From: Lachnospiraceae bacterium
Lineage (GTDB): Bacteria > Bacillota > Clostridia > Lachnospirales > Lachnospiraceae
NCBI GenBank assembly: GCA_017441585.1
Contig: JAFRWW010000012.1
Location: 20,825-84,824, forward strand
Direction: 5' to 3'
DNA length: 64,000 nucleotides
How positions within the stretch are numbered: position 1 is the stretch's first letter; every line of letters begins with the position of its first letter. Position numbers and translations under genes: made by a program. Below, one piece after another: positions 26,284 through 36,000 of this stretch. The notes beneath the pieces are model-generated. The model had not been told where the DNA came from. It saw nothing but the letters and a program-made list of their open reading frames with translations, and did no database searches.

Positions 26284-27649
26284 ATATTATCATTTTGTCT
26301 TTATAGGTCTGATACTTTTCTTCAGAGGGTTTTACCTTCTCAACGGCTGGGGACTGGGACATATGGCGGCGGATTCCAATTCATATCTTTATGCCGACCT
26401 GTCCATATCTGCCCTGGGAGGAAGGGTTCCGCTGTACCCTCTGTTTTTAAAGGTTTGCAGACGCATGGTGCGCTGGGATGAGTCCATGGCCTGCGCCGTG
26501 GCAGGCATACTTCAGCATATTTTGTCGCTCCTGGTGCTTATCCTTTTGTACAGGGTATTGCTGACCGTCACCCATATAAGGCTTCTGGCCTGGATCACGG
26601 TCCTGTTTTACGGCTGTAATGTGGCGCTTTTAAATTGGGACAGCGCCGTTATGAGTGAGTCTCTGGCCATAGATCTGGTCATAGTGTTCATCTATGTGAC
26701 TGTCAGGTATTTAAAGAGCAGATCCGCCCTGTGGGGCTGTCTTTGCGTGCTGGTTTCGGTGGCAGCAGCCATGACGAAACCCACCTGCGCCGTGCTCACG
26801 GGAGTCTGCATAGTGCTTGCGGCCATTCAGTTTTTCCGTTTTAAGCGTATGAGAAAGACTGTCATAAAGGTGTCGGTGGCCATACTCCTGGCGATACTTT
26901 TCTACATGGCCTACTGTGCCAATACCTACAGGAATTACGGAGTGTTCAATCTCACCAGGCTGGGCCCCAGACACAATCTGGTGACGGTGCTGGTGACGAG
27001 GAGTTATCTCAATTATCCGGACAAGGAGCTGGTGGAAAAGATAGACGCCATAGTGAAGGCGGATGAGGCGGCCGGGATAAACATAAGACGTTATCCCACC
27101 ACCAACAAGGTGATGGATCTTTTCGGAGACAGTGTAAAGGAAAAGAATCTGGCTCTGTCAAAGTTTAACAAATACTGCGCCAAAAGCGCCAGGTGGGACC
27201 ATTTCATGTTCCACATCAATAACATAACCGATTACTGGGACACCCCTTATGAGAATACCGACTGGAAGCTTTGGGACTATGCCATAGAGTATTCCTCCTT
27301 TGAGCGTGGGGTATACTGGATCATGAAGAACATTTTTTCCTCCATGCACATATGGTTTTCCTTCCTTATGCTGGCGGTGACACTCATCATGAGCATATAC
27401 ACCCTCATCAGGGACAAGGACGTTCCCTGGTACTGGCTGGGGATGTGGGGGAGTATGACGGTGCTTTTGTATGCGGTATACAAAAATGCCTATGCATCCT
27501 TCTACAGGCATACGCTTTTTGTGCTGCCTTTTGTGTATATCAGCGTGGCTATGCTCCTGTCTGTGGGAGTCAGGATCATCATAAAAAAATACCTTAAAAA
27601 ACAAAAAAACGACAGGGTTAATTCGTATAAAAATAAGCAGAGGTCTTAG
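26255..27649 (+). CDS. Polytopic GT-C-like membrane protein
   Basis: A 464-residue protein with about 10-12 hydrophobic segments. An early outer loop has MAADSNSYLYADLSISALGG, an acidic motif position as in GT-C enzymes. ATG 26255 overlaps the GT2 gene by 29 nt; the frame extends back to 26153 but that part only mirrors the Lys-rich tail of the neighbour. Probably uses the lipid-linked sugar made by the upstream enzyme. The last residues are Lys/Asn-rich. Confidence 0.78.
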   Translation: MEKIKNVVNKYYHFVFIGLILFFRGFYLLNGWGLGHMAADSNSYLYADLSISALGGRVPLYPLFLKVCRRMVRWDESMACAVAGILQHILSLLVLILLYRVLLTVTHIRLLAWITVLFYGCNVALLNWDSAVMSESLAIDLVIVFIYVTVRYLKSRSALWGCLCVLVSVAAAMTKPTCAVLTGVCIVLAAIQFFRFKRMRKTVIKVSVAILLAILFYMAYCANTYRNYGVFNLTRLGPRHNLVTVLVTRSYLNYPDKELVEKIDAIVKADEAAGINIRRYPTTNKVMDLFGDSVKEKNLALSKFNKYCAKSARWDHFMFHINNITDYWDTPYENTDWKLWDYAIEYSSFERGVYWIMKNIFSSMHIWFSFLMLAVTLIMSIYTLIRDKDVPWYWLGMWGSMTVLLYAVYKNAYASFYRHTLFVLPFVYISVAMLLSVGVRIIIKKYLKKQKNDRVNSYKNKQRS

Positions 27650-27659
27650 CTGACTTTTG

Positions 27660-27975
27660 CGTTTTCAGATTTTGCTGTGGCGGCAGGCACGATTCCGTAA
27701 GATGAGTTTTTCCGAAGGAATGTTGATGCTACTTTGAAGCGCGGATTTTGGTGATATGGTCGGGTCGTCACTTCCATTGACCTGAAGTTTGCAATTCGGA
27801 GTGCCTCAGCAGTGTGAACGACTGATAACCATTCTGATCCGGGTAATGCATGCCCCGGAGAGGAAGCGCCGGATGGATGTCGACGGATTGATATCCGGCA
27901 TGGCTTAAGGGAGTTTGCTCGGGCCTGCCTGCAAAGCTTTGATTGACCCCGGAGTTTACTGGCTCCGGTTTTTTT
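27660..27975 (+). ncRNA. Structured leader or small RNA of unknown family
   Basis: The 343-nt gap 27650-27992 has no supported ORF but several strong inverted repeats: GCAGGCA (27683) with TGCCTGC (27926) as a possible closing stem, ACTTC/GAAGT (27769-27787), TCCGGG/CCCGGA (27838-27859) and GCCGGAT/ATCCGGC (27868-27899), then a terminator. CCCCGGAG occurs at 27853 and again as the terminator 5' arm at 27947, so the terminator 3' arm could pair with either. It did not match tmRNA, SRP RNA, RNase P or the common riboswitch cores I know. It may be an attenuating leader for the MBOAT gene or a separate RNA. Confidence 0.4.
27949..27975 (+). terminator. Intrinsic terminator or attenuator before the MBOAT gene
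   Basis: CCGGAG (27949-27954) and CTCCGG (27963-27968) enclose an 8-nt loop and are followed by seven T. The next start codon is 17 nt downstream, which favours attenuation of the MBOAT operon over simple termination of the upstream one. Confidence 0.75.
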
Positions 27976-27992
27976 ATGGGAAAAAGAGAAGA

Positions 27993-29447
27993 ATGCTGTT
28001 TAATTCCATACAGTTTGCCGTTTTCTTTCCGATAGCGGTACTGGTCTATTTTATAATTCCATACAGATTCCGCAATATCTGGCTGCTTGTGACCAGCTAT
28101 TTTTATTATATGTGCTGGAGGAAGGAGTACGCCCTTCTGATGCTCTTATCCACCCTCATAACCTACCTTAGCGCCCTGTTCATGGAAGGCAGATCCTTGG
28201 GCGCAAAAAAGGCGGCGGTGGCTGTGAGCTTTATCCTTAATCTTTCAATACTCGGGTTTTTCAAGTATTTTCATTTTTTCTTTGATTCCCTGGATTTCCT
28301 GGTGGATAAGGCGGGAGGCCATCTTGATAAGCCGGCCTTTGACGTACTGTTGCCCGTGGGCATATCCTTTTACATCTTTCAGGCCCTGTCCTATACCATG
28401 GATGTATACAGAGGCGAGGTAAAGTGTGAGAAAAACTTCTTAAAATATGCACTCTTTGTCTCATTTTTCCCCCAGCTGGTGGCAGGCCCCATAGAGCGGT
28501 CAAAAAATTTGCTGTGCCAGTTTGACGAAAGGCATGAGTTTGAATATAAGAGAGTGAGGGACGGCCTCTTCAGGATGCTCTGGGGCTTCTTTTTAAAGCT
28601 GGTGCTGGTGGCAAGACTCAGTGTCATAGTGGATCTTATATACGGCAACAGCGCGGACTGTACCGGGTATCAGCTCATGCTGGGCACATTTTTCTTTGCC
28701 CTTCAGATATACTGTGATTTTTCGGGTTATTCGGAGATAGCCATAGGTGCCGCCAAGGTGCTGGGCTTTACCATCATGGATAATTTCAGGCAGCCCTTTT
28801 TCGCCACCTCCTGCAAGGAACTGTGGAACCGCTGGCACATATCCTTAAATACCTGGTTTAGGGATTATCTGTATTTCCCCCTGGGAGGCTCCAGAAAGGG
28901 CGTTTTTCGAAAGTATGTGAACCTGATGATAGTCTTTGCCGTGAGCGGACTGTGGCACGGAGCGGCCTGGACCTTTGTGGTATGGGGAGTGCTCTCAGGA
29001 CTCTTTCAGGTTTTCGGGGATCTTTTGAGACCCTTAAGGAAAAGGCTTCGGGAATTTTTACATATCGGCGAAAAGAATCCCGTTCTGTATGTGCTTTCCG
29101 TCATCATGACCTTTATGTTTTTCTGTATTTCACTGGTGTTTTTCAGGTCCCAGTCCATGGAACAGGCGCTTTTTATCATGAAGAGCATTTTTTCGGCCTT
29201 TGATTTCGGCAGTGTGATCACCACCTCCCCCGCTTCTCTGGGGCTTGGGGTATTTCACCTTGCAATACTCATATTTTCACTTATAATATTATTTGCTGTT
29301 GATTTATATAAAGAAAAAGGATATATTTTTACGGGAATATTTGCCCGCCGTCCCCTTGTGAGATGGGGGTTTTACTATATGCTGGTGACACTTATCATCC
29401 TTTCCGCCAACTTCGGCGCGGAAGAGTTTATTTATTTTAGGTTCTGA
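27993..29447 (+). CDS. MBOAT O-acyltransferase 1 (AlgI/DltB-like)
   Basis: A 484-residue polytopic protein starting MLFNSIQFAVFFPIAVLVYF, the classic MBOAT opening. It has the SYTMDVYRG and PQLVAGPIERSKNL segments, the WNRWHISLNTWFRDYLYFPL motif and the presumed catalytic His in GLWHGAAWTF (H322). Such proteins move acyl groups across the membrane for acetylation of polysaccharides or D-alanylation. ATG 27993 is chosen by homology to the second copy at 30327; the frame open from 27915 runs through the terminator. The first gene of the MBOAT/radical SAM/MBOAT/SGNH block. Confidence 0.9.
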   Translation: MLFNSIQFAVFFPIAVLVYFIIPYRFRNIWLLVTSYFYYMCWRKEYALLMLLSTLITYLSALFMEGRSLGAKKAAVAVSFILNLSILGFFKYFHFFFDSLDFLVDKAGGHLDKPAFDVLLPVGISFYIFQALSYTMDVYRGEVKCEKNFLKYALFVSFFPQLVAGPIERSKNLLCQFDERHEFEYKRVRDGLFRMLWGFFLKLVLVARLSVIVDLIYGNSADCTGYQLMLGTFFFALQIYCDFSGYSEIAIGAAKVLGFTIMDNFRQPFFATSCKELWNRWHISLNTWFRDYLYFPLGGSRKGVFRKYVNLMIVFAVSGLWHGAAWTFVVWGVLSGLFQVFGDLLRPLRKRLREFLHIGEKNPVLYVLSVIMTFMFFCISLVFFRSQSMEQALFIMKSIFSAFDFGSVITTSPASLGLGVFHLAILIFSLIILFAVDLYKEKGYIFTGIFARRPLVRWGFYYMLVTLIILSANFGAEEFIYFRF

Positions 29448-29449
29448 TC

Positions 29450-30337
29450 ATGAAAAAGTCCACTTATTTTAGGAAAAATTTTACGCCCTCCCTTTATCTT
29501 TTGAATCAAAAGTTCAAGGGACAGAGCACTCCTTTGGATTATCTGAGGGTCATGAGGGACGGACTTATCCCGGGCAGGAGGCTTTATCCCAGGCTGGTGA
29601 TGGTGATGACCACCTTCTGTTCTCTTAAGTGCAGGGACTGCAACAATCTCATGGCACGTTATAAATGTCCCACCCATTATGAGGTAAAGGACTTGTTCTA
29701 CGATCTGGAAGCGGTGCTTGACGGACTGGATACTCTGACTGAGCTTGAGCTCATCGGAGGTGAGCCCTTTATCTATCCCCATCTGGCTACGGTGATCAAA
29801 AAGGCCCTTGCCAATAAAAAGATAATGTTTGTGTCTCTCACCACCAACGGTACCGTGATACCTGATGAAAGGATGATGAAGCTTTTGTCCGATAAGAGGA
29901 TCAGGGTGGAGATATCCGATTACGGCGTTAAGAGCCAGAAGATCGATGATCTGGCGGAGGCCTTTGACTATCACGGCGTCAGATACGACAGGAATCTGGA
30001 CCTGTCCTGGGTGGCTCCCGGAGATGTGACTCCCAGGAATAAATCAAGGGAACAGCTGGCTGCGGAGTATCAGCAGTGCTTTTCCTTTAAATATTGCAAT
30101 ACCATTTTAAAGGGCCGGGTATATCATTGCAGCAGGGCTGCGCACCTTACGGATCTAGGATATATGGATCATCCTTCGGATTCCTATGACATACATAAGG
30201 TCAGGAGCCGCGCCGAAAAGAGAGATGCCTTCAGGCATTATTGGTTGGCTCCCTATACCATGGCCTGTGATTATTGCGATCATGCGCTGAAGATAAAGGT
30301 GAAAGCAGGAGTGCAGGAGGATAGCAATGCTGTTTAA
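29450..30337 (+). CDS. Radical SAM protein with extra cysteines, between two MBOAT genes
   Basis: A 295-residue cytosolic protein. TTFCSLKCRDCNNL gives C57, C61 and C64 for the radical SAM cluster; ELIGGEPFIYPHL is the SAM-binding GGEP motif. The C-terminal part has further Cys at about 210, 216, 227, 273 and 276, as in SPASM/twitch proteins that hold an auxiliary cluster. It sits 2 nt after one MBOAT gene and overlaps the next by 11 nt, so it is tied to acyl transfer. The substrate is unknown: a sugar, a lipid-linked precursor or a small peptide are all possible. Confidence 0.82.
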   Translation: MKKSTYFRKNFTPSLYLLNQKFKGQSTPLDYLRVMRDGLIPGRRLYPRLVMVMTTFCSLKCRDCNNLMARYKCPTHYEVKDLFYDLEAVLDGLDTLTELELIGGEPFIYPHLATVIKKALANKKIMFVSLTTNGTVIPDERMMKLLSDKRIRVEISDYGVKSQKIDDLAEAFDYHGVRYDRNLDLSWVAPGDVTPRNKSREQLAAEYQQCFSFKYCNTILKGRVYHCSRAAHLTDLGYMDHPSDSYDIHKVRSRAEKRDAFRHYWLAPYTMACDYCDHALKIKVKAGVQEDSNAV

Positions 30338-31811
30338 TTCCCTTGCCTTTGCCATTTTCCTGCCCATAGTTTTCATACTTTACTGGGCCATACCGCATAA
30401 ATACAGATATATCGTACTTCTCATAGCCAGCTACTATTTTTATATGAGCTGGAATCCGAAGTATGTTCTTTTGATACTTCTCACCACCATCGTTTCATAC
30501 GGCTGTGCCATAATGGTGGAGAAGTATGTTCCCGTATCAAAAAAGAAGGCGAAATTCTGTGTTTTTGCTGCTCTTTTGATATGTCTCGGAGTACTCTTTG
30601 TATTCAAATATTTTAATTTTGCCAGCAATTCACTGTGCATCCTTTTGTCAAAGCTTGCGATACCCATGCATCCCGTGACCATAAAGGTGATGCTGCCGGT
30701 GGGTATATCCTTTTATACCTTCCAGTCGCTGTCTTACGTGATAGATGTGTACAGGGGTGAGGTGAAGCCTCAGAAAAATTTCCTAAAGTATGCCCTGTTC
30801 ATATCCTTCTTCCCCCAGCTGGTGGCAGGTCCCATCGAGCGTACGAAAAATCTGATGCCCCAGCTTTTTGAGGACCGTCCCTTTGATGAGAAAAAGGCGG
30901 TGTGGGGCTTGAGGCTCATGCTGGTGGGCTTTATCAAGAAGCTGATCCTTTCGGATTTTCTGGCTGTATATGTGGATCGTATCTTTGACAATGTATATGA
31001 CTATTACGGTATGACCTTTATCTTTGCGGCCATATTCTTTACCTTCCAGATATACTGCGATTTTTCCGGATATTCCGATATCGCCGTGGGCTGTGCGAAG
31101 CTTCTGAACATAGATCTGATGCAGAATTTCAACAGTCCTTACCAGGCCGTTTCCATAAGGGATTTCTGGAGCAGATGGCATATATCGCTGTCCACCTGGT
31201 TCAGGGATTATGTGTATATCCCCTTGGGCGGCAGCAGGTGTTCAAAGCTTAAAGCCGACGTTAATACCATGATCACCATGCTGGTCTCGGGACTGTGGCA
31301 CGGGGCGGATTGGACCTTTGTGATCTGGGGCGGACTCCACGGTCTGTACCAGATAATCGAAAGGCGTCTTAAGCGTGGCCCTCTCAAGAATATATTTGAT
31401 GCCTCATTTACAGAAAATCAAAAGACTCAAAAACGTATATACACCGTAGGTCAGACAGTCATCACCTTTGCGCTGGTGTCCTTTGCCTGGATATTTTTTA
31501 GGGCGAATTCCATGTCGGACGCCTTTTATGTGGTCACTCATCTGCATAACGGCGTGATACATGTGACGAAGGCGTTTTGGAGGATGATGATAGACATGAC
31601 CCTGGACTGGGCCAAGCTGTTTAAGCTTCTCATCTGTCTGGTGGGCCTTGGCGTATATGATCTCTTTTCAAAAGAGAGAGACGTCCTTTCGGATATGGAT
31701 AAGATCCCCGTTGTGATCCGGTGGATCGGTTATGTGGCAGTGGTTACCGCCATAATCGTGGAAAAGGTACACGGTGGTACCACCCAGAGCTTTATTTATT
31801 TTCAGTTCTGA
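30327..31811 (+). CDS. MBOAT O-acyltransferase 2 (AlgI/DltB-like)
   Basis: A 494-residue paralogue of the gene at 27993, starting MLFNSLAFAIFLPIVFILYW, with SYVIDVYRGEVKPQKNFLKY, PQLVAGPIERTKNLMPQL, WSRWHISLSTWFRDYVYIPL and the presumed catalytic His in GLWHGADWTF (H325). AGGAGG lies 8 nt before ATG 30327, inside the radical SAM gene. Two MBOATs around one radical SAM enzyme suggest two different acyl transfers or donors. Confidence 0.9.
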   Translation: MLFNSLAFAIFLPIVFILYWAIPHKYRYIVLLIASYYFYMSWNPKYVLLILLTTIVSYGCAIMVEKYVPVSKKKAKFCVFAALLICLGVLFVFKYFNFASNSLCILLSKLAIPMHPVTIKVMLPVGISFYTFQSLSYVIDVYRGEVKPQKNFLKYALFISFFPQLVAGPIERTKNLMPQLFEDRPFDEKKAVWGLRLMLVGFIKKLILSDFLAVYVDRIFDNVYDYYGMTFIFAAIFFTFQIYCDFSGYSDIAVGCAKLLNIDLMQNFNSPYQAVSIRDFWSRWHISLSTWFRDYVYIPLGGSRCSKLKADVNTMITMLVSGLWHGADWTFVIWGGLHGLYQIIERRLKRGPLKNIFDASFTENQKTQKRIYTVGQTVITFALVSFAWIFFRANSMSDAFYVVTHLHNGVIHVTKAFWRMMIDMTLDWAKLFKLLICLVGLGVYDLFSKERDVLSDMDKIPVVIRWIGYVAVVTAIIVEKVHGGTTQSFIYFQF

Positions 31812-31840
31812 TTCGGGACGGGACGAGGTTATTTGGACAG

Positions 31841-32920
31841 ATGAAAAGATTTCTTTTAAAATGTGCCCTGTTTTTCGGCATTATATGTTTGATCTTTCTG
31901 CCGGTGGCATATATTATAGACCCCTATAATGTATTCCATGCCACCCACCCCATAGACCGCGGGGTGGAGCCGGACAAGGCTTATTTAAAGCCCCTTAATG
32001 TCATCAGAAAGCCCGGGGACTATGATTCCCTGCTTTTCGGATCTTCCAGGGTTGGCTTTTTTGATGTATCCAGGATGAATGACGGCAGGTATTATGACAT
32101 GATGTCCTCCGAGGCGGTGCCTGCGGAGCATCTGATCACGCTGAAGGCTTTGATAAACAGGGGTTTTGTGCCGAAAAACGTGATAGTGGGAGTGGATGAT
32201 ATCTCATATTTTGTGGATCCGGCTCCCCATGACCAGGTTCTTTTCAGGAAGATGTATCCCTGGGACGGTTCCCTGCCTGACAAGCTGGGCTTTTTCATAA
32301 AGTTCATGGACCCTATCACCATTTATGACTCACTGGAGACCATGAGAGAGTACAATAAGGTGGATGAGCACCGCTTTGACAGGCTTCTGACCACCGGTAC
32401 CGAGCCCCTTGACATAGTCCCGAATTTTGATACCGAAAAGAATTTAGAGCCCTATTGGGCGGATTATTATATGCCCCGCAGTGAGTCTCTTGAGGATATA
32501 AGACAGCTTAAGGAGCTTTGCGATGAGCATGGGATCAAGCTTACGATATTCACAAATCCCGTTTTCGGACATACCTACGCAAAGGACATAGATAACGGAT
32601 ATCTGGTGTTCCTGGAGGAACTGGCAGGGATTGTGGATTATTATAATTTCAGCGGCTTCAATGATGTGACCCTGGATACCAAATATTACTACGAGAACAG
32701 CCATTATTCCACGGAGACATCCAATATGATCATAGACAGGATCTTTTATGATCAGGTGGATGAGAGGCTTTTGTCACAGGGCTTCGGCTATTATGTGACA
32801 AAGGATAACGTGGATGAGTTCATGGATATATTGAATGATCAGGTGGTGAATTTCGATTTGCCGGTCAATACATATTCGGACACCCTGAACCGTGATACAC
32901 AGGAACATACTGAAGATTAA
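31841..32920 (+). CDS. SGNH-like membrane-anchored protein, MBOAT partner
   Basis: A 359-residue protein with one N-terminal membrane span (LLKCALFFGIICLIFLPVAY) and an outer domain. LLFGSSRVGFF (GSS at 67-69) resembles the Ser block of SGNH/DUF1574 and AlgJ/DltD-type partners of MBOATs, and ENSHYSTETSNMIIDRI (H288) the His block. In alginate acetylation and D-alanylation such a protein finishes the transfer outside the membrane. ATG 31841 is chosen; the frame is open from 31721 within the MBOAT gene. The region after it to 33021 holds only repeat R3 and the next ribosome site. Confidence 0.78.
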   Translation: MKRFLLKCALFFGIICLIFLPVAYIIDPYNVFHATHPIDRGVEPDKAYLKPLNVIRKPGDYDSLLFGSSRVGFFDVSRMNDGRYYDMMSSEAVPAEHLITLKALINRGFVPKNVIVGVDDISYFVDPAPHDQVLFRKMYPWDGSLPDKLGFFIKFMDPITIYDSLETMREYNKVDEHRFDRLLTTGTEPLDIVPNFDTEKNLEPYWADYYMPRSESLEDIRQLKELCDEHGIKLTIFTNPVFGHTYAKDIDNGYLVFLEELAGIVDYYNFSGFNDVTLDTKYYYENSHYSTETSNMIIDRIFYDQVDERLLSQGFGYYVTKDNVDEFMDILNDQVVNFDLPVNTYSDTLNRDTQEHTED

Positions 32921-32950
32921 GTGTATTGTCATTCCACAGATCAGGTTTCT

Positions 32951-32976
32951 GTCATTCTGAGCGGAGCGAAGAATCC
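32951..32976 (+). repeat. Interspersed mini-hairpin repeat, copy R3
   Basis: GTCATTCTGA-GCGGAGC-GAAGAATCC: the centre is GC-GGA-GC. It ends 45 nt before the start of the FN3-like gene at 33022. Confidence 0.75.
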
Positions 32977-33021
32977 TGAAAGAATACAGACCGATACGAA
33001 ACTACGCACAGGAGGAGTAAC

Positions 33022-36000
33022 ATGAGCCCCATAACAATAGTAAATTCCATTAAAAAGTTTACCGCATTTTCCCTGACGGCGGCCCTTCTTTTGACCGCGC
33101 CGGGAGTTTGTGTTTTTGCAAACGAGACCGGATCGGATTCCATGACGGACGAAAATGTAACATCCCTGCAGGACGATATGTCCGAAGAGGTGGTCGGTGA
33201 GGCTTTACCTGATACGACGGATGCCGCATCTGATGTAAATGAGACGGTTGCGGATACTGCCGGTGTCGATGCCAAAACGGATATTGCCGATGTGGCAGAG
33301 GTTTCGGAAGAAAGCGTGCTGGGCGAAGCAGCATCTGAGGATATAGTGGAAATACAGGATGAGCAGATGGTGGGTGATGACGACAGCGGTATGGAGGGTG
33401 AAGGCGGAACCGAAGCCACCCTTGATTATGATCCCGAAGCCATAGTTTCATCTCTCTCCGGAAGCGTGTGCGAGCCCGGTGTCTTCTGGGCTACCCCCAT
33501 GGTCTTTAAAGGAGAAAATGTCATAAAGCTTCAGTGGAAGTTAAGAGGGGCTTCCTACTATACCATTGATTCCTATAAGACAGACGGCAGTTATGACTGC
33601 CTTATGGTCAGGACCAGAAAAAAGAACTTTACCGATTCAGAGGCCTTTTTGAGCGTGAATAATCTGCATCTTTACAGACTGAGAGCCTATGATTCAATGG
33701 GTATGGCCATGGGAGATTATGTGACTGTTCCCAGGCCTCAGATCATGTCCATCGCAGGCGGCACCTCTCCCGGCACGGTTAAGGCTGATTTTGTACAGAT
33801 GGGGGCTCATTACAGATATGTGGTGGAAAGCGCTCCCAAAAAGAAGTTTGATTCCGTACAGTCCGATCTTTCTGTTTATCCGGATGATGAAAAGACTACC
33901 GTTTCGGACGGCTCCGTCAGGGGAACTTCCCTTAAGGTAAAGGGCTTCAGCTGTCTGGGCGTTACGGATTCCGATGTGTCCTTAGTAAATAACAAGACCA
34001 ATTATTACAGAGTTCAGGCCATACTCGATATAAACGGCCTGGAGTTTAAGTCGAAGCTTTCCGACGTGGCTGCGGTAAAGACCGCAAAGCATGAAGCGCC
34101 CATCATAACCAGGATCAGCAGGTATATGAACGCCGCCGATGCCGAGGAAGACGAACTGGAAAACGACCTCATCTTCAATGAGGGAAATATATATGTCAGG
34201 TTTGAGAACGGCCTGCCCTACTCCGTGGATGCCACGGACGGACAGTTTGTGGTATACAGGGCCGGAAAGAAAGGCAGCTATCGCAAGATAATCACCGCTT
34301 ACATAGATGATCTTACCACCGTTCTGGACGGAAATAAAAAGGTCAATTATGTGATACCCTATGATAATTTTCCGCCGGATGAAGTTTACGATTACAAGGT
34401 GGCGGTATCTTATAAGGGAATGGGCGCCTTCAGTGAGCCTTTTGAGCGCACCTGTCATTATTCAAACGTGGATGTGGTAACGGCGGCCGAGTATTCCTAT
34501 AACAGTGTGCGTCTGGTATGGAGATCCGATCCCTGTGCCAAGAAGTATAACATTTACCGCTCCTTTGACACCTGGGACAGCAAGGATGACGCGGAATACG
34601 CTATGACCGTGCTGACCAAGGATGACTTTAAAAAGGTGGGAACCAAGAATAATGACACTCCCCGTGAGGGCGTAAAACTGGAATATGTGGACAGAAAAGG
34701 CCTGGAGATAGGCATGTACCATGTTTACCGCATAGTTCCCGTTTATAAGAAAGAGGCGGAGTTTACCGCTTATTGTAAGCCCATGGCCATAAAGGCCTAT
34801 CCTTCTTCTCCCGAGGAAGTGTTTGAGTATCCCGTAAATCTTAATACCATGGATATAGTATTCTCGCCCGTGTCCGGCGCCAAGGTATATAAGATCCAGA
34901 GAACGGATACCATGGTAAACGGTGAGCCCATATTCTCCGAGCAGACCGGCGTGGAATTCCTGGAATGGGAGTATGATTCCAATTCAAAGGCTCTTGAAAC
35001 TGTCAAGTACAGCAGCAAGGATGATGACGACGATAAGAAGGATACTGACAAGGAAAAGATAAAATACGGAGATGTGGTGGACGAGTTCGGCGATCCTGTC
35101 AGAAATTACAGGTATCTCACCGTGTCTACAGGAGACAGTGACACATCGGTTGTCCGCGGCAAGAAGTATTATTACAGAGTGATCGCGGCCACAAAGGTGG
35201 GGGAGGCCATAATCTGGGCTGATGAGGACTCTGCCAACTGGACAGAGGCACACACACAACTGGCCCCTGTCAGGGATATGATGGGAACGCTCTACGGCAA
35301 GTCTTCTTCCGATGCATCCAATGTGGCGCAGATCAGCTTCAAGCCTTCGGGACGCGCCAGCAATATGGCAAGAGAGGGAGATAAGTGGGATTACGAGCAG
35401 GTGGATCATTATGATATAGTGACATCCACCACGGAAAAGGGACTGGACAATGCCACTCCCATGGTGATAGACGGTAAGACCTTCTCTTATACCAGCGTTT
35501 CCAATGGAACCACTAACACAAACAATGTGAACCTGATCACAAATTATGATACCAAGCTTTTCAAGAATGTGAGAGGCGTGAAGAGAGGCAAGGAGTATTA
35601 TTTCGGCGTGCGCAATGTCTATAAGGAAGGCAATGAAGTGATCTATGGTAACTGGACGAAGCGTAAGTTCATCCTGCCCAACGAAGTGTTCTTCTATCCC
35701 GAGGGCAGCAGCAGAAATACCATTAACTCCGAGAAGCAGCCTTATGAGATACCTTCCGGTTCATCCAAGGATTTCATTCTGGAGTTTGATCCCTTTGACA
35801 CTACATTTACGGATGTGACCGTTACCGTGACGTCGGATGAGGGTACCGTATTCTCCAAGTCCTATGATGCCAATAATGTGAAAAAGGACGGAAGCCATTA
35901 CTTTACCGTTACGGCGCCTACCATGTATGCGACCTCTACCATAACGCCCAGAAGCCATATCACGGTGACGGCTATTAATTACAATGCCACCGGCGATGTG

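Noticed and set aside
27650..27992. tmRNA, SRP RNA, RNase P RNA or a common riboswitch in the MBOAT leader
   Set aside because: I looked for the tmRNA acceptor end, the SRP GGAA/AGCAG loops, the RNase P GAGGAAAGTCC block and cobalamin, SAM, glycine, lysine and T-box cores; none is present.
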